A stretch of DNA of 64,000 bases, taken from positions 3,596,001-3,660,000 of the forward strand of contig NC_016599.1 of NCBI RefSeq assembly GCF_000236705.1, written 5' to 3'. This DNA comes from Owenweeksia hongkongensis DSM 17368 (GTDB lineage Bacteria > Bacteroidota > Bacteroidia > Flavobacteriales > Schleiferiaceae). Numbering within the stretch: position 1 is the stretch's first letter; each line of letters begins with the position of its first letter. The notes beneath the pieces were generated by a model. It did no database searches and had not been told where the DNA came from. It saw only the letters and a program-made list of their open reading frames with translations. Below, one piece after another: positions 9,313 through 17,834 of the stretch. The translations under genes and the position numbers were made by a program.

Positions 9313-9603
9313 TCAGCCAGCGTAGAAACCGACATGTGCAGGTACTTTATTCATCTTTTGATGATTACCCAGCATAAAATAAAGCTTAGCAATAGCCGCC
9401 CGCGCCTGCTTTCTACTCACAGGAGAAGAAATGGTAACCAGGTAGCTTATTATTTGCGAAGTGCTTATTCTGTCCGCTCCACATTTATGGTAATTCAAAA
9501 AGTACTTTGTCATACAGCAATATTGCTCTACTGTGCTTTTCGCCAGCTGCTCAGCTTGCAGGTATTTTCTAAATCTTGTAAGTAATTCATTTGGATTGTA
9601 CAT
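9313..9603 (-). CDS. N-terminal fragment of a tyrosine recombinase
   Basis: This 96-aa protein matches the SAM-like core-binding domain of XerC/integron-type tyrosine recombinases: LLTRFRKYLQAEQLAKSTVE, then KYFLNYHK, SQIISYLV and ARAAIAKLYFMLGN. Full-length relatives go on with a linker and a catalytic domain of about 180 aa that holds R-K-H-R-H-Y. Here the frame stops after NKVPAHVGFYAG and I see no catalytic domain in the next bases in any frame. It is therefore a relic, or a stand-alone DNA-binding piece. It sits next to a palindrome and a cassette-like gene. Confidence 0.55.
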   Translation of the reverse strand: MYNPNELLTRFRKYLQAEQLAKSTVEQYCCMTKYFLNYHKCGADRISTSQIISYLVTISSPVSRKQARAAIAKLYFMLGNHQKMNKVPAHVGFYAG

Positions 9604-9639
9604 AGTATAAGGGTTTTAAGGTGTTGGGTTTATCGGGGA

Positions 9640-9703
9640 GTTATGTTTAATTGCGCCAATGTTTACGCAAGTGTTACGCTTTAGGGCGCGACTAAAACAT
9701 AAC
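9640..9703. repeat. Imperfect inverted repeat between cassette gene and recombinase fragment
   Basis: The arms GTTATGTTT and AAACATAAC form a perfect 9-bp outer stem; after a short mismatch an inner GCGCC/GGCGC stem follows, around a 27-base centre. The folded form resembles the large hairpins of gene-cassette recombination sites, but the outer bases do not match the attC rule (AAC outward on the left, GTT on the right), so the likeness is structural only. Confidence 0.45.
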
Positions 9704-9720
9704 AATGCATAAAAATAATG

Positions 9721-10029
9721 CTAAGCGAAAGTGCTATAATCAAAGGTCTGTTCTTTCTCGTTAGAGAAAAAATTAATCATTTCCTTTAAGTGGTCTAAGT
9801 TCTTAATAGGTAGTTCAGCACCTATATCACCTGTCTTTGGTTTTGATAATCTAACCATTTTACATAGTTTAGTGTCTTTTTGCCAATCTAAGTAAATCTT
9901 CTTAGTTAGTTGTTTAGTAATTATGCAATAGCTATAACCGTGTTCAGCTTCATAAACACTATCGCTTTGTACATCTTCGGTAAAACCCAAAGCCATAATT
10001 TTGTCGTAATTAATTTTTTCTTGTTCCAT
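9721..10029 (-). CDS. Cassette-like gene of unknown function
   Basis: This 102-aa soluble protein has a mixed alpha/beta make-up, with YDKIMALGFTEDVQSDSVYE near the start. No family is recognised. It stands apart from the coupled operon: its own 5' gap (34 bases to the stop of the 49-aa gene), AT-rich flanks, and a large palindrome right after its 3' end. This looks like a small gene inserted after the early operon. Confidence 0.5.
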   Translation of the reverse strand: MEQEKINYDKIMALGFTEDVQSDSVYEAEHGYSYCIITKQLTKKIYLDWQKDTKLCKMVRLSKPKTGDIGAELPIKNLDHLKEMINFFSNEKEQTFDYSTFA

Positions 10030-10063
10030 TCTATTAAGTTTTGTTATTATTTCCGCACTATTC

Positions 10064-10213
10064 TTATGCTAAACGTTCCCTACGGGGGCAACTAGGTATG
10101 CAACAGGTGGGTTCTGGTAAAGGGGTTTCCCAGCACTCATAACCACACACCACTTTCTCTCTTCTACCTATGCAGCCACATTCTTTTTTCTTGAGGTGAG
10201 TAATGGTGTTCAT
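10064..10213 (-). CDS. Tiny Cys-rich protein (49 aa), coupled to the upstream gene
   Basis: The frame starts with ATG at 10213, which overlaps the TGA of the gene at 10210-10467 (ATGA), and ends with TAA at 10064-10066. The product has seven Cys in 49 residues: CGC near residue 12, CGYEC at 23-27, CC at 37-38 and SC at 42. This looks metal-binding (zinc-ribbon-like). The coupling and the Cys pattern make it more than a chance frame. The C-terminal end may have been changed by the cassette-like insertion next to it. Confidence 0.5.
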   Translation of the reverse strand: MNTITHLKKKECGCIGRREKVVCGYECWETPLPEPTCCIPSCPRRERLA

Positions 10214-10467
10214 CTTTTATATTCTGTTACAGTCATTGTTTTGCTGGTATCCCGGATGTAGATTCTGCCTTCTTTGATTTCTTTTTTGAGGGCTGCATCA
10301 TCAGTTCTGGCACTTATGAAGTTGAATACCATCATGCCATCATCACATCTATACCAATAGGGCATCATCATTATTCTTTGGGCTTTTTCCATGTCTACAA
10401 AATCCCTAAGGGTTTTGCTCTGGATAAGGACCAGCTCCTGGACTACTGTATGGGGGAAGGTGCTCAT
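10210..10467 (-). CDS. Small phage protein
   Basis: This 85-aa protein has an alpha/beta look (VVQELVLIQSKTLRDFVDME, then YWYRCDDGMMVFNFISA). No family is recognised. It begins 15 bases after the primase-helicase gene and is coupled to the 49-aa Cys-rich gene, so it belongs to the replication end of the early operon. Confidence 0.5.
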   Translation of the reverse strand: MSTFPHTVVQELVLIQSKTLRDFVDMEKAQRIMMMPYWYRCDDGMMVFNFISARTDDAALKKEIKEGRIYIRDTSKTMTVTEYKR

Positions 10468-10482
10468 GGTATATGCTTTAAA

Positions 10483-13338
10483 TTAAAATGGTAAGTCATC
10501 ATCATCATCCTGATCTGTAAGGGCCTGCCCTAGCTTGGCTTGTGTTTGCTTAGATGGGGTGAAGGCTGTTCCTTCTCCTTTTTCATCATTGATGGTGGTA
10601 TCAAAAGCCTTGATGTAAATGTGCTCTTCTGCTTTGCCTTCATGTTTTCTGATGATTCTACCTCCACTGTTTTTTAGTGAAGGTGGATTGAGCTCATATT
10701 CATGGTATCTGCAGAAAGCTTTGAGGGCTATGGTAAATTTGTTGGTACTCCACTTGTGCCTGTCTCTAGGGTTGTGATTGAAATAATTATCCATGGCCAC
10801 ACTCTTAGGGATAAGGGTGTCACAGTTTACTGAGCTTTCTGAGAAATACACTTCTGCCCACTCTTTAAATGGATCTGTCATGGCTACTACCAAATTCCTC
10901 TTGTGTACATTTTCCATTGGTGGATCTATCTTATCATTATTGAGATAGCACACCAGTGCATGGGCCATGGTATTGAAGAATAGGTCCCACTCATTTTTAT
11001 CAAAATCCTGAAAGAGGTTTTTGCCAAACTCCAGAGCTGGACTCCAGTCTCTTTCATACTCACCATCTTTATTAAAGTGGTAATAGTCTGAGAATACTGT
11101 GTAGAGAATCCTTCTTACTGTGGATGAATCTGTATTTCTAAGGCCAAAGTTGGAGGTGATGGCAATTTTTGGAACTTCCTCAAAGGGCAGCTCATATTGC
11201 TTACCATGCTTGGGGTTTACATTCATTTCTCCTGTAAGTGCACTGTAGAAAAAATCAAACTTGAGGTACTGATTAGCATCATCTACCAGTACATAATCTG
11301 TATGGCTGGTCACATTTTCCCAGATGTGTGGGTTTTCTGTAAGCCTTGGGTTTCTACCTTCCAGGGTAACATATTTCATAAAGTACCTGATGGCTTTGTA
11401 GGCTATGGATTTACCTGATCCACCACTGGACTCACCATCATCACTTATCTTATTATCCATAGCATATACTGCCCATGGCCTGTTGCTATCCTTATACCTG
11501 TGCAGAAGGTAGCCCAGTGAGTATAGCTTATTGATAAGGTGCAGCCTTTGCTCATACAGCATATCATCAGATAGCTTAAGGCCATCAGCATGTAGCTTTT
11601 CCTGTTCTTTCCAGTAAATTCTGGAGGTATTGATAAGGTACTTGAGGAACAGACAATCTGTTTTATGGATTTTGATATCCAATCTGCCTTTGGCATCATC
11701 AAAATACACTTCATAGGGTGGAGTATCCAGCACTTTTACTTTGTGCTTCATTACTTCATCAGCCCACACAAACTTTTTTACCTCTCCTGGCTTGTACTCT
11801 TTTATTCCATTTTGATCTACCTCCCATGTGCTTTGCTCAAAAAAGAAGTATTGGCTCTTGCTGGTATAGTCTGTAAAGTCAATTTCTATAAGAGAAAGGT
11901 TGCTGAGGGACTGCTCACCTAGCTTGTTTGGTGAATTGTAAAAGGTGTTTCTGATATCCGGATCCACTTTTCTTTCTTCCAGAAACTTGTTTACAAAGTT
12001 TTTGATTTCAACCGGGTCAATTTCCTGCACCTGATTGCCTTCTATATGAATATAGATGTAGCCAGTTTTGGTATTGGGCAACCTAAACCTATAGTATCCA
12101 TTGGCTTCAAGAAAGGTGTAGAGCTGCAGTGGATTGATAGCATAGGTTTTGTACCTCAGTTTTTTGGCAGTGTCATACTTCCACTTTACATCCCACATTC
12201 TATAAGGGATGGCCAGCTTTATGAGCTCTCTAAGTTCATAAGACCTGTAGTGCTGCAGAAAATCTCTTACATCCTTACAGGGGTTTCCTCTGTGGTCTCT
12301 CTTTTGGGTGAGCTCTTCTGGCAGTTTTACATTATGCAAATCCAAAAACTGCATACACAGCCTGTGGCTTTGCCTTATACCAGGTGCGTCAATATCTCCT
12401 ATCCTGCATATTTTCCAGCCCCATTTTTCTAGCTGGGCAAACTGGCTTTCTTTAAGGATGGCACTTTCACTATTGAGCCAAATAACCGGAAAACCTAATG
12501 CCATTACTGAAAGGGCATCTCTATCACCAGAACACCAAACAATTTCAGGGATTTTTTTGGTTTTTCTTTCTTCCTTTTGCTTATCAGGATCATCACTCTG
12601 GTAGTCATCATCCTCAGCTTCATTGAGCTTGTCATAGGCTTTTCTTACCAAGTGTAAGCCCATGATGAAATCCTTTGGTCTGGTGCCAAAGTATCTAAAC
12701 CTATCTGCCTTATTATGGGCTTTGGGTTCCAGCCTTTTTCCCCATCTGCCCTTTACTTTATCATCAAATACAAACTGAAAAATGGGGTACTGTGCAGTAC
12801 TTTTATTGATGTACTGCATTAGCTCACCAGTGCTTTTGCTTTTTCTTACATAGGTGTAGCTTTTTAGAGAATACAAAAACTGCTTGGCAGCCATTTCTGC
12901 AGTAAACATTTTACCACCTACCAGTTCAAGCTCTTGTGGTGTCCAGTCTTTATCTTCATAAAAATAATCACCTTCATTTTGGTCAGCAGTAGCTGGCTTT
13001 ATTTCAAAATCAGCTTTTATGAGTGGTTTTTCATCAGCCCCTTTTACATTGAAATGAGCTGCCAAAAACTGTAGTGCTTCTTTATACTCCATGCCTTCTT
13101 CCAGCATATAGCATTGCACTCCATTTCTTGGTTTTTGGTCTCCCCCAAAATCTGTTACTACCCAGTTGCCATCCTCTAGCTTTTTGATAGCAGCTGAGGC
13201 AGTTTTTTCAGTACCTCTACATTTAAATTTTTTCCTTTTATCACTTTCACAACCATGGGCTTGTGGGTACACCATAAAGATGATTTCCAGTCCACCATTG
13301 GTAGCTTCCAGTAGTTCTTCTTGAGATATGTATGCCAT
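10483..13338 (-). CDS. Phage-type primase-helicase (Toprim-like plus SF3-type ATPase)
   Basis: This 951-aa protein is the replication protein of the element. The first 100 residues look like a worn CHC2-type zinc-binding primase domain (Cys29, Cys39). At about 271 comes GDRDALSV, and later IGDIDAPG, which fit a Toprim-like fold. At about 637-644 lies the Walker A GGSGKS, followed by YVLVDDA (Walker B) and KIAITSNF (sensor), as in superfamily 3 helicases of phages and satellites (D5/DUF5906 type). The C-terminal tail is acidic (DQDDDDDLPF), like tails that bind SSB-type partners. A tandem GTAAC iteron pair lies 8-19 bases before its start codon, shared with the array at 8858-9090, which suggests it binds there or is controlled there. 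Confidence 0.8.
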   Translation of the reverse strand: MAYISQEELLEATNGGLEIIFMVYPQAHGCESDKRKKFKCRGTEKTASAAIKKLEDGNWVVTDFGGDQKPRNGVQCYMLEEGMEYKEALQFLAAHFNVKGADEKPLIKADFEIKPATADQNEGDYFYEDKDWTPQELELVGGKMFTAEMAAKQFLYSLKSYTYVRKSKSTGELMQYINKSTAQYPIFQFVFDDKVKGRWGKRLEPKAHNKADRFRYFGTRPKDFIMGLHLVRKAYDKLNEAEDDDYQSDDPDKQKEERKTKKIPEIVWCSGDRDALSVMALGFPVIWLNSESAILKESQFAQLEKWGWKICRIGDIDAPGIRQSHRLCMQFLDLHNVKLPEELTQKRDHRGNPCKDVRDFLQHYRSYELRELIKLAIPYRMWDVKWKYDTAKKLRYKTYAINPLQLYTFLEANGYYRFRLPNTKTGYIYIHIEGNQVQEIDPVEIKNFVNKFLEERKVDPDIRNTFYNSPNKLGEQSLSNLSLIEIDFTDYTSKSQYFFFEQSTWEVDQNGIKEYKPGEVKKFVWADEVMKHKVKVLDTPPYEVYFDDAKGRLDIKIHKTDCLFLKYLINTSRIYWKEQEKLHADGLKLSDDMLYEQRLHLINKLYSLGYLLHRYKDSNRPWAVYAMDNKISDDGESSGGSGKSIAYKAIRYFMKYVTLEGRNPRLTENPHIWENVTSHTDYVLVDDANQYLKFDFFYSALTGEMNVNPKHGKQYELPFEEVPKIAITSNFGLRNTDSSTVRRILYTVFSDYYHFNKDGEYERDWSPALEFGKNLFQDFDKNEWDLFFNTMAHALVCYLNNDKIDPPMENVHKRNLVVAMTDPFKEWAEVYFSESSVNCDTLIPKSVAMDNYFNHNPRDRHKWSTNKFTIALKAFCRYHEYELNPPSLKNSGGRIIRKHEGKAEEHIYIKAFDTTINDEKGEGTAFTPSKQTQAKLGQALTDQDDDDDLPF

Positions 13339-13345
13339 TATGAGG

Positions 13346-13357
13346 GTTACAGTTACA
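13346..13357. promoter_or_regulatory. Tandem GTTACA pair before the primase-helicase start
   Basis: Two copies of GTTACA in direct tandem end upstream of the ATG at 13338. On the minus strand they read TGTAACTGTAAC, identical to the pair at 8927-8938 of the iteron cluster. The place, right at the ribosome-binding region, suits control of the replication gene by a protein that also binds the cluster. Confidence 0.5.
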
Positions 13358-13441
13358 CTTTGTTAATCAAAAAAATGGGGAGGCAGAGGGGCCATCCATT
13401 TGGTAAAATTGGGTGGTATAGGGTTGGTGGAAAAGGACTCC

Positions 13442-13639
13442 TTATGAGATAAAAGTCTGTAGATTGTAACCTAGTTTCTGCAATTCATTCAGGTATTTTT
13501 TCTGAATGGGATCGCACTTCTCGAGTATTTCATCATTTACTAAAACCTCTTTTCTTCTCGCATATACCTTGGTAATAGATTTTAGCTTTTGATGCAGGTA
13601 ATACCTCCTCCTTTTGGATTTTTTAGTTTCTGATTTCAT
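13442..13639 (-). CDS. Small basic protein
   Basis: This 65-aa protein has a strongly basic start (KSETKKSKRRRYYLHQKLK) and a helical second half. It is probably a nucleic-acid-binding accessory protein; no family is recognised. It follows 13647-14153 by 7 bases. Confidence 0.45.
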   Translation of the reverse strand: MKSETKKSKRRRYYLHQKLKSITKVYARRKEVLVNDEILEKCDPIQKKYLNELQKLGYNLQTFIS

Positions 13640-13646
13640 ATCTCTC

Positions 13647-14153
13647 TTATTTTCCTGTTCTTAATTTTTCCCACTCAGTTCTAGTTATCTCTATCACATT
13701 AGGATCCTTTGGATGGAGGTTGTTATCTAAAAAAAGGATGATTACCTCTCCTACTATTTCTACAAATGGTAGATGGAACCTTCCATATATTTCTAATCCA
13801 AGGATGTCAAGTGGAGTCTGAAACCAGCTTTTTTGCAGGCCATTTGACAGGAATTTATACATCTCCTTTCCTGCCTTAGTTCTTCTATTTGGCACATGCA
13901 CCTCAGGATGTTTCTCACTTATTTTCCATGCCTTTAGGTCTATGTTTTCAGAGTTTAGGAACTTGAAACCATCATAAGTTGATACTCTACTAAATCCACT
14001 TTGGCCATGATGACCAAGAAAGCTATCAAAAGCACTACCTGTCTTTTCTTCAATGGCTGCCTCATTTTCTTGCTTCATCTTTATTTCAGCAGTTCTCATG
14101 TCATGAAGCTTTTGGTATACTTCACATTCTGTGTTTTCTATTTTGTAGTACAT
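13647..14153 (-). CDS. Phage protein of unknown function
   Basis: This 168-aa soluble protein has a helical N-terminal third (EVYQKLHDMRTAEIKMKQEN) and a mixed C-terminal part with a hydrophobic strand (VEIVGEVIILFLDNN). No family is recognised. It lies in the early operon between small basic proteins. Confidence 0.5.
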   Translation of the reverse strand: MYYKIENTECEVYQKLHDMRTAEIKMKQENEAAIEEKTGSAFDSFLGHHGQSGFSRVSTYDGFKFLNSENIDLKAWKISEKHPEVHVPNRRTKAGKEMYKFLSNGLQKSWFQTPLDILGLEIYGRFHLPFVEIVGEVIILFLDNNLHPKDPNVIEITRTEWEKLRTGK

Positions 14154-14159
14154 ACTGTA

Positions 14160-14288
14160 TTATTTTCTCTTACTGTATTTGAACCCAATTCTTTTTTCTT
14201 CAGCTTCTAGCTTGTCAAGCTTTTCCTTGTAATACTTTTTCCTTCTTTCATGGTATTCCATCTTCTTTTTGGCTTCTGCTTTATCCAT
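14160..14288 (-). CDS. Tiny coiled-coil protein (42 aa)
   Basis: I start it at the ATG at 14288, which overlaps the end of the gene at 14281-14616 (ATGGATAA), not at the longer upstream start at 14351. The product is a single charged helix (DKAEAKKKMEYHERRKKYY). It may bind a nucleic acid or a partner protein; this is inference. Confidence 0.4.
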   Translation of the reverse strand: MDKAEAKKKMEYHERRKKYYKEKLDKLEAEEKRIGFKYSKRK

Positions 14289-14616
14289 GATGGTTACCGG
14301 TATCCTGAAATTGAATTTGTTCCCTGAGAAGGGTTTCACCTCTTCTGGCATTTTCTACTTCATAAAAGGCATCTCTGAGGGCTTTTTCTTTTTGGCCATA
14401 GTGGGCAATGGCTTTTCCTGCTTTGGTGATGGAGTACAGGCCACCATCATACTGGGTAAGGGTGATGGTATCTCCAATTTTGGCAATGCCAGTGAGGGTA
14501 GATTCTTTGTATAAGTTGTGGATGATAGTTTCTCCAGCTTTTTCTTCTGTGATTTCTGTGCATCTTTTGTCTTTATTGTAGCTCATGGCTACTATGGTAA
14601 ATGTGGCTACTGTCAT
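14281..14616 (-). CDS. Early-operon protein of unknown function
   Basis: This 111-aa protein has a beta-rich N-terminal part (GDTITLTQYDGGLYSITKAG, a small barrel-like pattern) and a helical C-terminal half. No family is recognised. It is coupled to neighbours on both sides by stop/start overlaps. Confidence 0.45.
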   Translation of the reverse strand: MTVATFTIVAMSYNKDKRCTEITEEKAGETIIHNLYKESTLTGIAKIGDTITLTQYDGGLYSITKAGKAIAHYGQKEKALRDAFYEVENARRGETLLREQIQFQDTGNHHG

Positions 14617-14798
14617 GAGTTGATATTATTAAGGGTTTTGAATTTGTATTGCAGGGCTTTGCTTATGAGCATAAAATCAAATGGCTGGTATTGCTTGGCT
14701 ATGGGGTATAACTGATGCATTACTTCATCTAAGTCTTCTGGTGTGTGGGTGTGCCTAATGATGGTAATGGCTTCCCAAATGGTGTAGAGGGGTTTCAT
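14613..14798 (-). CDS. Small helical protein
   Basis: This 61-aa protein is helical (IWEAITIIRHTHTPEDLDEV). Its ATG overlaps the stop of the ASCH-like gene and its stop overlaps the next start. No family is recognised. Confidence 0.45.
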   Translation of the reverse strand: MKPLYTIWEAITIIRHTHTPEDLDEVMHQLYPIAKQYQPFDFMLISKALQYKFKTLNNINS

Positions 14799-15571
14799 TG
14801 CTTGAGATTTGAAGGTTTACCTGTGGTGCTGAGCACTTCAAATTCTACTACCCAAACCCAAGGATTTAAAGACCATGATGATTCACCATTGATGGATTGC
14901 CAGAGTGATTTGAAAGAACCATCAGGGTGTTTAAAAAATCTATTAGGAAAATCTCCAATCAAATAATCTTTATACCGTCTTGTGTGAAATGTATCTTCAT
15001 CAAACAGCACACCTTCTGCTACTGCATCCACTTCACAGATATCCTGCAGCCTTTCCACTCTCACCTCTTTCACTTTTAGCCAAATTCTGGCAGCAGCTTT
15101 GGGCATGTGGATAGAGGGTTTCCAAGGGTTTGGTTTTACAAAGGAGAAGCTCTCATCATCATCAAACTTTATGATTCCTTTATTCTCAAGCTGTTCTATG
15201 TAGTTGAGCATCCATAATTGATCTTCAGTAGGATCATAGGCAGGTAACCAACATTGGGCTTGGTCCTTATATTCATATAAAGCGGTTCCATCTTCCCAGT
15301 CCCATCCTGAAATTTTCCAAGATTCTCTTACATAAAGGATTTCACCAGCTGAGTAAGGGATTTTGAAGAATGATTCTCCAAACTTACCTGATGGGTGATG
15401 TTTTCCCCTTACAGAAAAAGAGCCTTTAGGAGTGAAAGCCGTGAAGCCAATTTGCGCATCAGTAATATTCTTATTGCCAAATTTTACTATCCTCCTGGTC
15501 TGAGTTTTTCTACCATCCAAAATGGCTTGGATCATAGAGGATTGGAAGAAGATGTATTTTTGATTTTTCAT
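14795..15571 (-). CDS. ASCH-like phage protein
   Basis: This 258-aa protein begins with IQAILDGRKTQTRRIVKFG, and later has AGEILYVRESWKI, KPSIHMPKAAARIWLKVKEV and RVERLQDICEVDAVAEG. This series is the hallmark of a phage family with an ASCH-type (PUA-like) fold, often noted as morphogenesis or RNA-binding proteins. The fold binds nucleic acids, and some members of the wider superfamily act on modified bases. It lies next to a DNA methyltransferase, so a link with modified DNA is possible but not shown. Confidence 0.7.
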   Translation of the reverse strand: MKNQKYIFFQSSMIQAILDGRKTQTRRIVKFGNKNITDAQIGFTAFTPKGSFSVRGKHHPSGKFGESFFKIPYSAGEILYVRESWKISGWDWEDGTALYEYKDQAQCWLPAYDPTEDQLWMLNYIEQLENKGIIKFDDDESFSFVKPNPWKPSIHMPKAAARIWLKVKEVRVERLQDICEVDAVAEGVLFDEDTFHTRRYKDYLIGDFPNRFFKHPDGSFKSLWQSINGESSWSLNPWVWVVEFEVLSTTGKPSNLKQ

Positions 15572-15572
15572 G

Positions 15573-15851
15573 CTACTTGCATTTATTTATTATCATTCTG
15601 GCTACCCCAAACACATTAATGGATTGATGGGTAGGCCATACGGCATGGTCTACCCTTAGGGGCTTGCACCTTGGGTAGCTATCTTCTAGTATTTGTATGG
15701 ATGATTTGATGTTTTGCACAAACTCATCTTTGAGCCTATCGCTTGTAAGAAGCTTCCTGTCATGAGTGGCAAATAGGGATTTGATATCAGCATCCAATTG
15801 TTTTTTGGTTGTGAAATGGTCTTGATCTATGAGGATGAAGTGGTGTGTCAT
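15573..15851 (-). CDS. Small protein between methyltransferase and ASCH-like gene
   Basis: This 92-aa protein (for example HFTTKKQLDADIKSLFATHD) has no family that I recognise. Its ATG overlaps the TGA of the methyltransferase gene, so it is translated with it. Confidence 0.45.
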   Translation of the reverse strand: MTHHFILIDQDHFTTKKQLDADIKSLFATHDRKLLTSDRLKDEFVQNIKSSIQILEDSYPRCKPLRVDHAVWPTHQSINVFGVARMIINKCK

Positions 15852-17416
15852 GCTACAGCTTCTTTAAGGTTTTGTAATCCTGTGGCCTGAGCTGCTATTA
15901 GAGCAAAGCCCATATTTACTTCTACAGCATTGCCAATAAATTTCTTTTGATCTGCCTGAGTGCCATTGAGGATATATCCTTTGGGGAACCCCTGTATGGC
16001 CAGTAGCTCATCTACTCTGAGCATTCTCATGTAGATATCACTGATACCATAAGCAGCCATAAAGAGCTTTATCTTCTTTAGGGTTTCTGAATCTTCCGGA
16101 TAAATAAGAATGGCCACTTGCATGGTATCTTCTACCTGCACCAAATAGGGAGGCATTTTATCCATTCTGGCAATAAGAGTAAAGCAGGGCTTGTCTACAT
16201 CACTACCTTTATTGTTGTACTGAGGGTTTACCAAAAACTCAGCTTGGGCAATGTTTAGTTTTGGATTAGTAGTTAAGGTGCCTGCTGGTGATTGTACTGA
16301 TTGATGATTGAGTTCACCTGAGTACTGCTTATCTACCCATACAGCTGCAACTCTGTCTTTTGTAGTAACAGTGGTGCATGGAGCATCAGGGCTAAGTAAG
16401 TTTGGACCATTACCATGATACCGGTATAGAAATTCAGGCTGAACTAAAGCATGATGATCTTTTGTGAGGATTGTAGGAGCAGGATTCTCTAATGTTCTGG
16501 CTGAACTATTATATTGATAATCTATTAGGAAATCAGGCTGAACTAAAGCATGTCTATTGTTGGTAGAAATACTGGTCAATGGCCTATCCTCACCATACAC
16601 TCTTTGGTCATGCCCACCACCATTGTACTGGGCTAAAAAGCTTTCATCACCACCAGCTACATACTTTACCAGTCCTGCATATATTCTTTTCAGGGTATTT
16701 TCTACCAGTGGTTTTTTTCTGGTAAAGATGCTTTGGCCTTTATCTGTAAAGTCTAGTACTGATTTTACAGCTTTCCACTTGGGGAGTGTACCATTAGTTT
16801 TGGAGTGGGTAGGCTGTGGCCAAATGATGGGCAGGCCCTCTCTCATAAACTGAGCAAAGAATCTTTTTCTGGAAGTAAAAGCACCATAGTCAGCTGCATT
16901 GAAAATACCATATTCATAGGCAAAGCCCATATCAATGATGGTATCTCGCCAATTGATGTAATCTTCACCTTTGTTTCTGGATAGAGGTTTGCCATTATCA
17001 TCTAATGGCCCCCAAGCCATAAACTCTTCTACATTTTCAATCCACAATCCATCAGGATTGAGTTCATCTATGTAAGTGTAAAGGCATTCAGCAAGGGTTC
17101 TGCTATCAGCATCCCTTGGTAGTCCACCTTTGGCTTTGCTAAAATTGGTGCACTCCAGGCTTGCCCATACTAATATGATGCAATCGGGATCAAGCTCTCT
17201 TTCATGCTGCACCATCTTTGCTAAGGCATGAATCATTTCAGGGTTTCTTACATCTTCAGTAAAATGAACAACCTCAGGATGATTGGCTTTGTGGCTTTCA
17301 ATGGCTTTAGCATCATGATTTACACAGGCTATTACCTGCACATTATCTACTTTACTGGCACCAGATGTAAGGCCACCAGCCCCACAGAAGAGGTCAATTA
17401 TTTTGATGTTAATCAT
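15848..17416 (-). CDS. DNA (cytosine-5) methyltransferase
   Basis: This 522-aa enzyme would transfer a methyl group from S-adenosylmethionine to C5 of cytosine in DNA. Motif I is DLFCGAGGLTSGA (about 7-19). Motif IV is SLECTNFSKAKGG, which holds the catalytic Cys but with Glu where most enzymes have Pro. Motif VI is WIENVEEF, motif VIII is SRKRFFAQF, and motifs IX/X are near the end (RMLRVDELLAIQGFPKGY, then KKFIGNAVEVNMGFAL). Between VIII and IX the target-recognition region has about four imperfect repeats (TTKDRHALVQxxFL type). No matching restriction gene is near, so it is an orphan that probably protects the element from host restriction. Confidence 0.85.
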   Translation of the reverse strand: MINIKIIDLFCGAGGLTSGASKVDNVQVIACVNHDAKAIESHKANHPEVVHFTEDVRNPEMIHALAKMVQHERELDPDCIILVWASLECTNFSKAKGGLPRDADSRTLAECLYTYIDELNPDGLWIENVEEFMAWGPLDDNGKPLSRNKGEDYINWRDTIIDMGFAYEYGIFNAADYGAFTSRKRFFAQFMREGLPIIWPQPTHSKTNGTLPKWKAVKSVLDFTDKGQSIFTRKKPLVENTLKRIYAGLVKYVAGGDESFLAQYNGGGHDQRVYGEDRPLTSISTNNRHALVQPDFLIDYQYNSSARTLENPAPTILTKDHHALVQPEFLYRYHGNGPNLLSPDAPCTTVTTKDRVAAVWVDKQYSGELNHQSVQSPAGTLTTNPKLNIAQAEFLVNPQYNNKGSDVDKPCFTLIARMDKMPPYLVQVEDTMQVAILIYPEDSETLKKIKLFMAAYGISDIYMRMLRVDELLAIQGFPKGYILNGTQADQKKFIGNAVEVNMGFALIAAQATGLQNLKEAVA

Positions 17417-17753
17417 GACTCACCTCCCATTCTATTCTTCTGTTATCAATTTGATTTTGGGTAAGGATTTCTTTTAGGGATGAAGCCCATCCATCTTTAA
17501 AGTCCATACCTGGTTTGCGGGATAGCTGTATGGCATCTGGCCTTAAGAAGTGATAGTCCAGCATCTGAGCATAACCCAGCACCTGATGATCCTCAATTTC
17601 TTCCTTATTGATGGTAATGGAGGCTTGGTGTGCTGTAATGCCCATTTCATTGGCCATATCCTGCACCAGCTTATTGATAATTACCCCTACAGGGATTTTG
17701 AACATGGTGCCATCAGATAGTGTGGCTACTAAGTATGTATTGTGGATGTCCAT
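17409..17753 (-). CDS. Small protein upstream of the methyltransferase
   Basis: This 114-aa protein starts with beta strands (NTYLVATLSDGTMFKIPVGV) and continues helical. No family is recognised. Its stop overlaps the methyltransferase start by 8 bases, so its translation may set methyltransferase output. Confidence 0.45.
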   Translation of the reverse strand: MDIHNTYLVATLSDGTMFKIPVGVIINKLVQDMANEMGITAHQASITINKEEIEDHQVLGYAQMLDYHFLRPDAIQLSRKPGMDFKDGWASSLKEILTQNQIDNRRIEWEVSHD

Positions 17754-17834
17754 ATGGGTACTGTATTTTGAAGTTTTAAACCTCCCTGCCTTTCAGGCAC
17801 TCCCTCTGGCTAGAGGAAAAATGGAGGGGGAAAA

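Noticed and set aside
9640-9703. Integron attC site
   Set aside because: The fold is similar, but the outer boxes run GTT...AAC, the opposite of the attC rule, and no full integron integrase is present.
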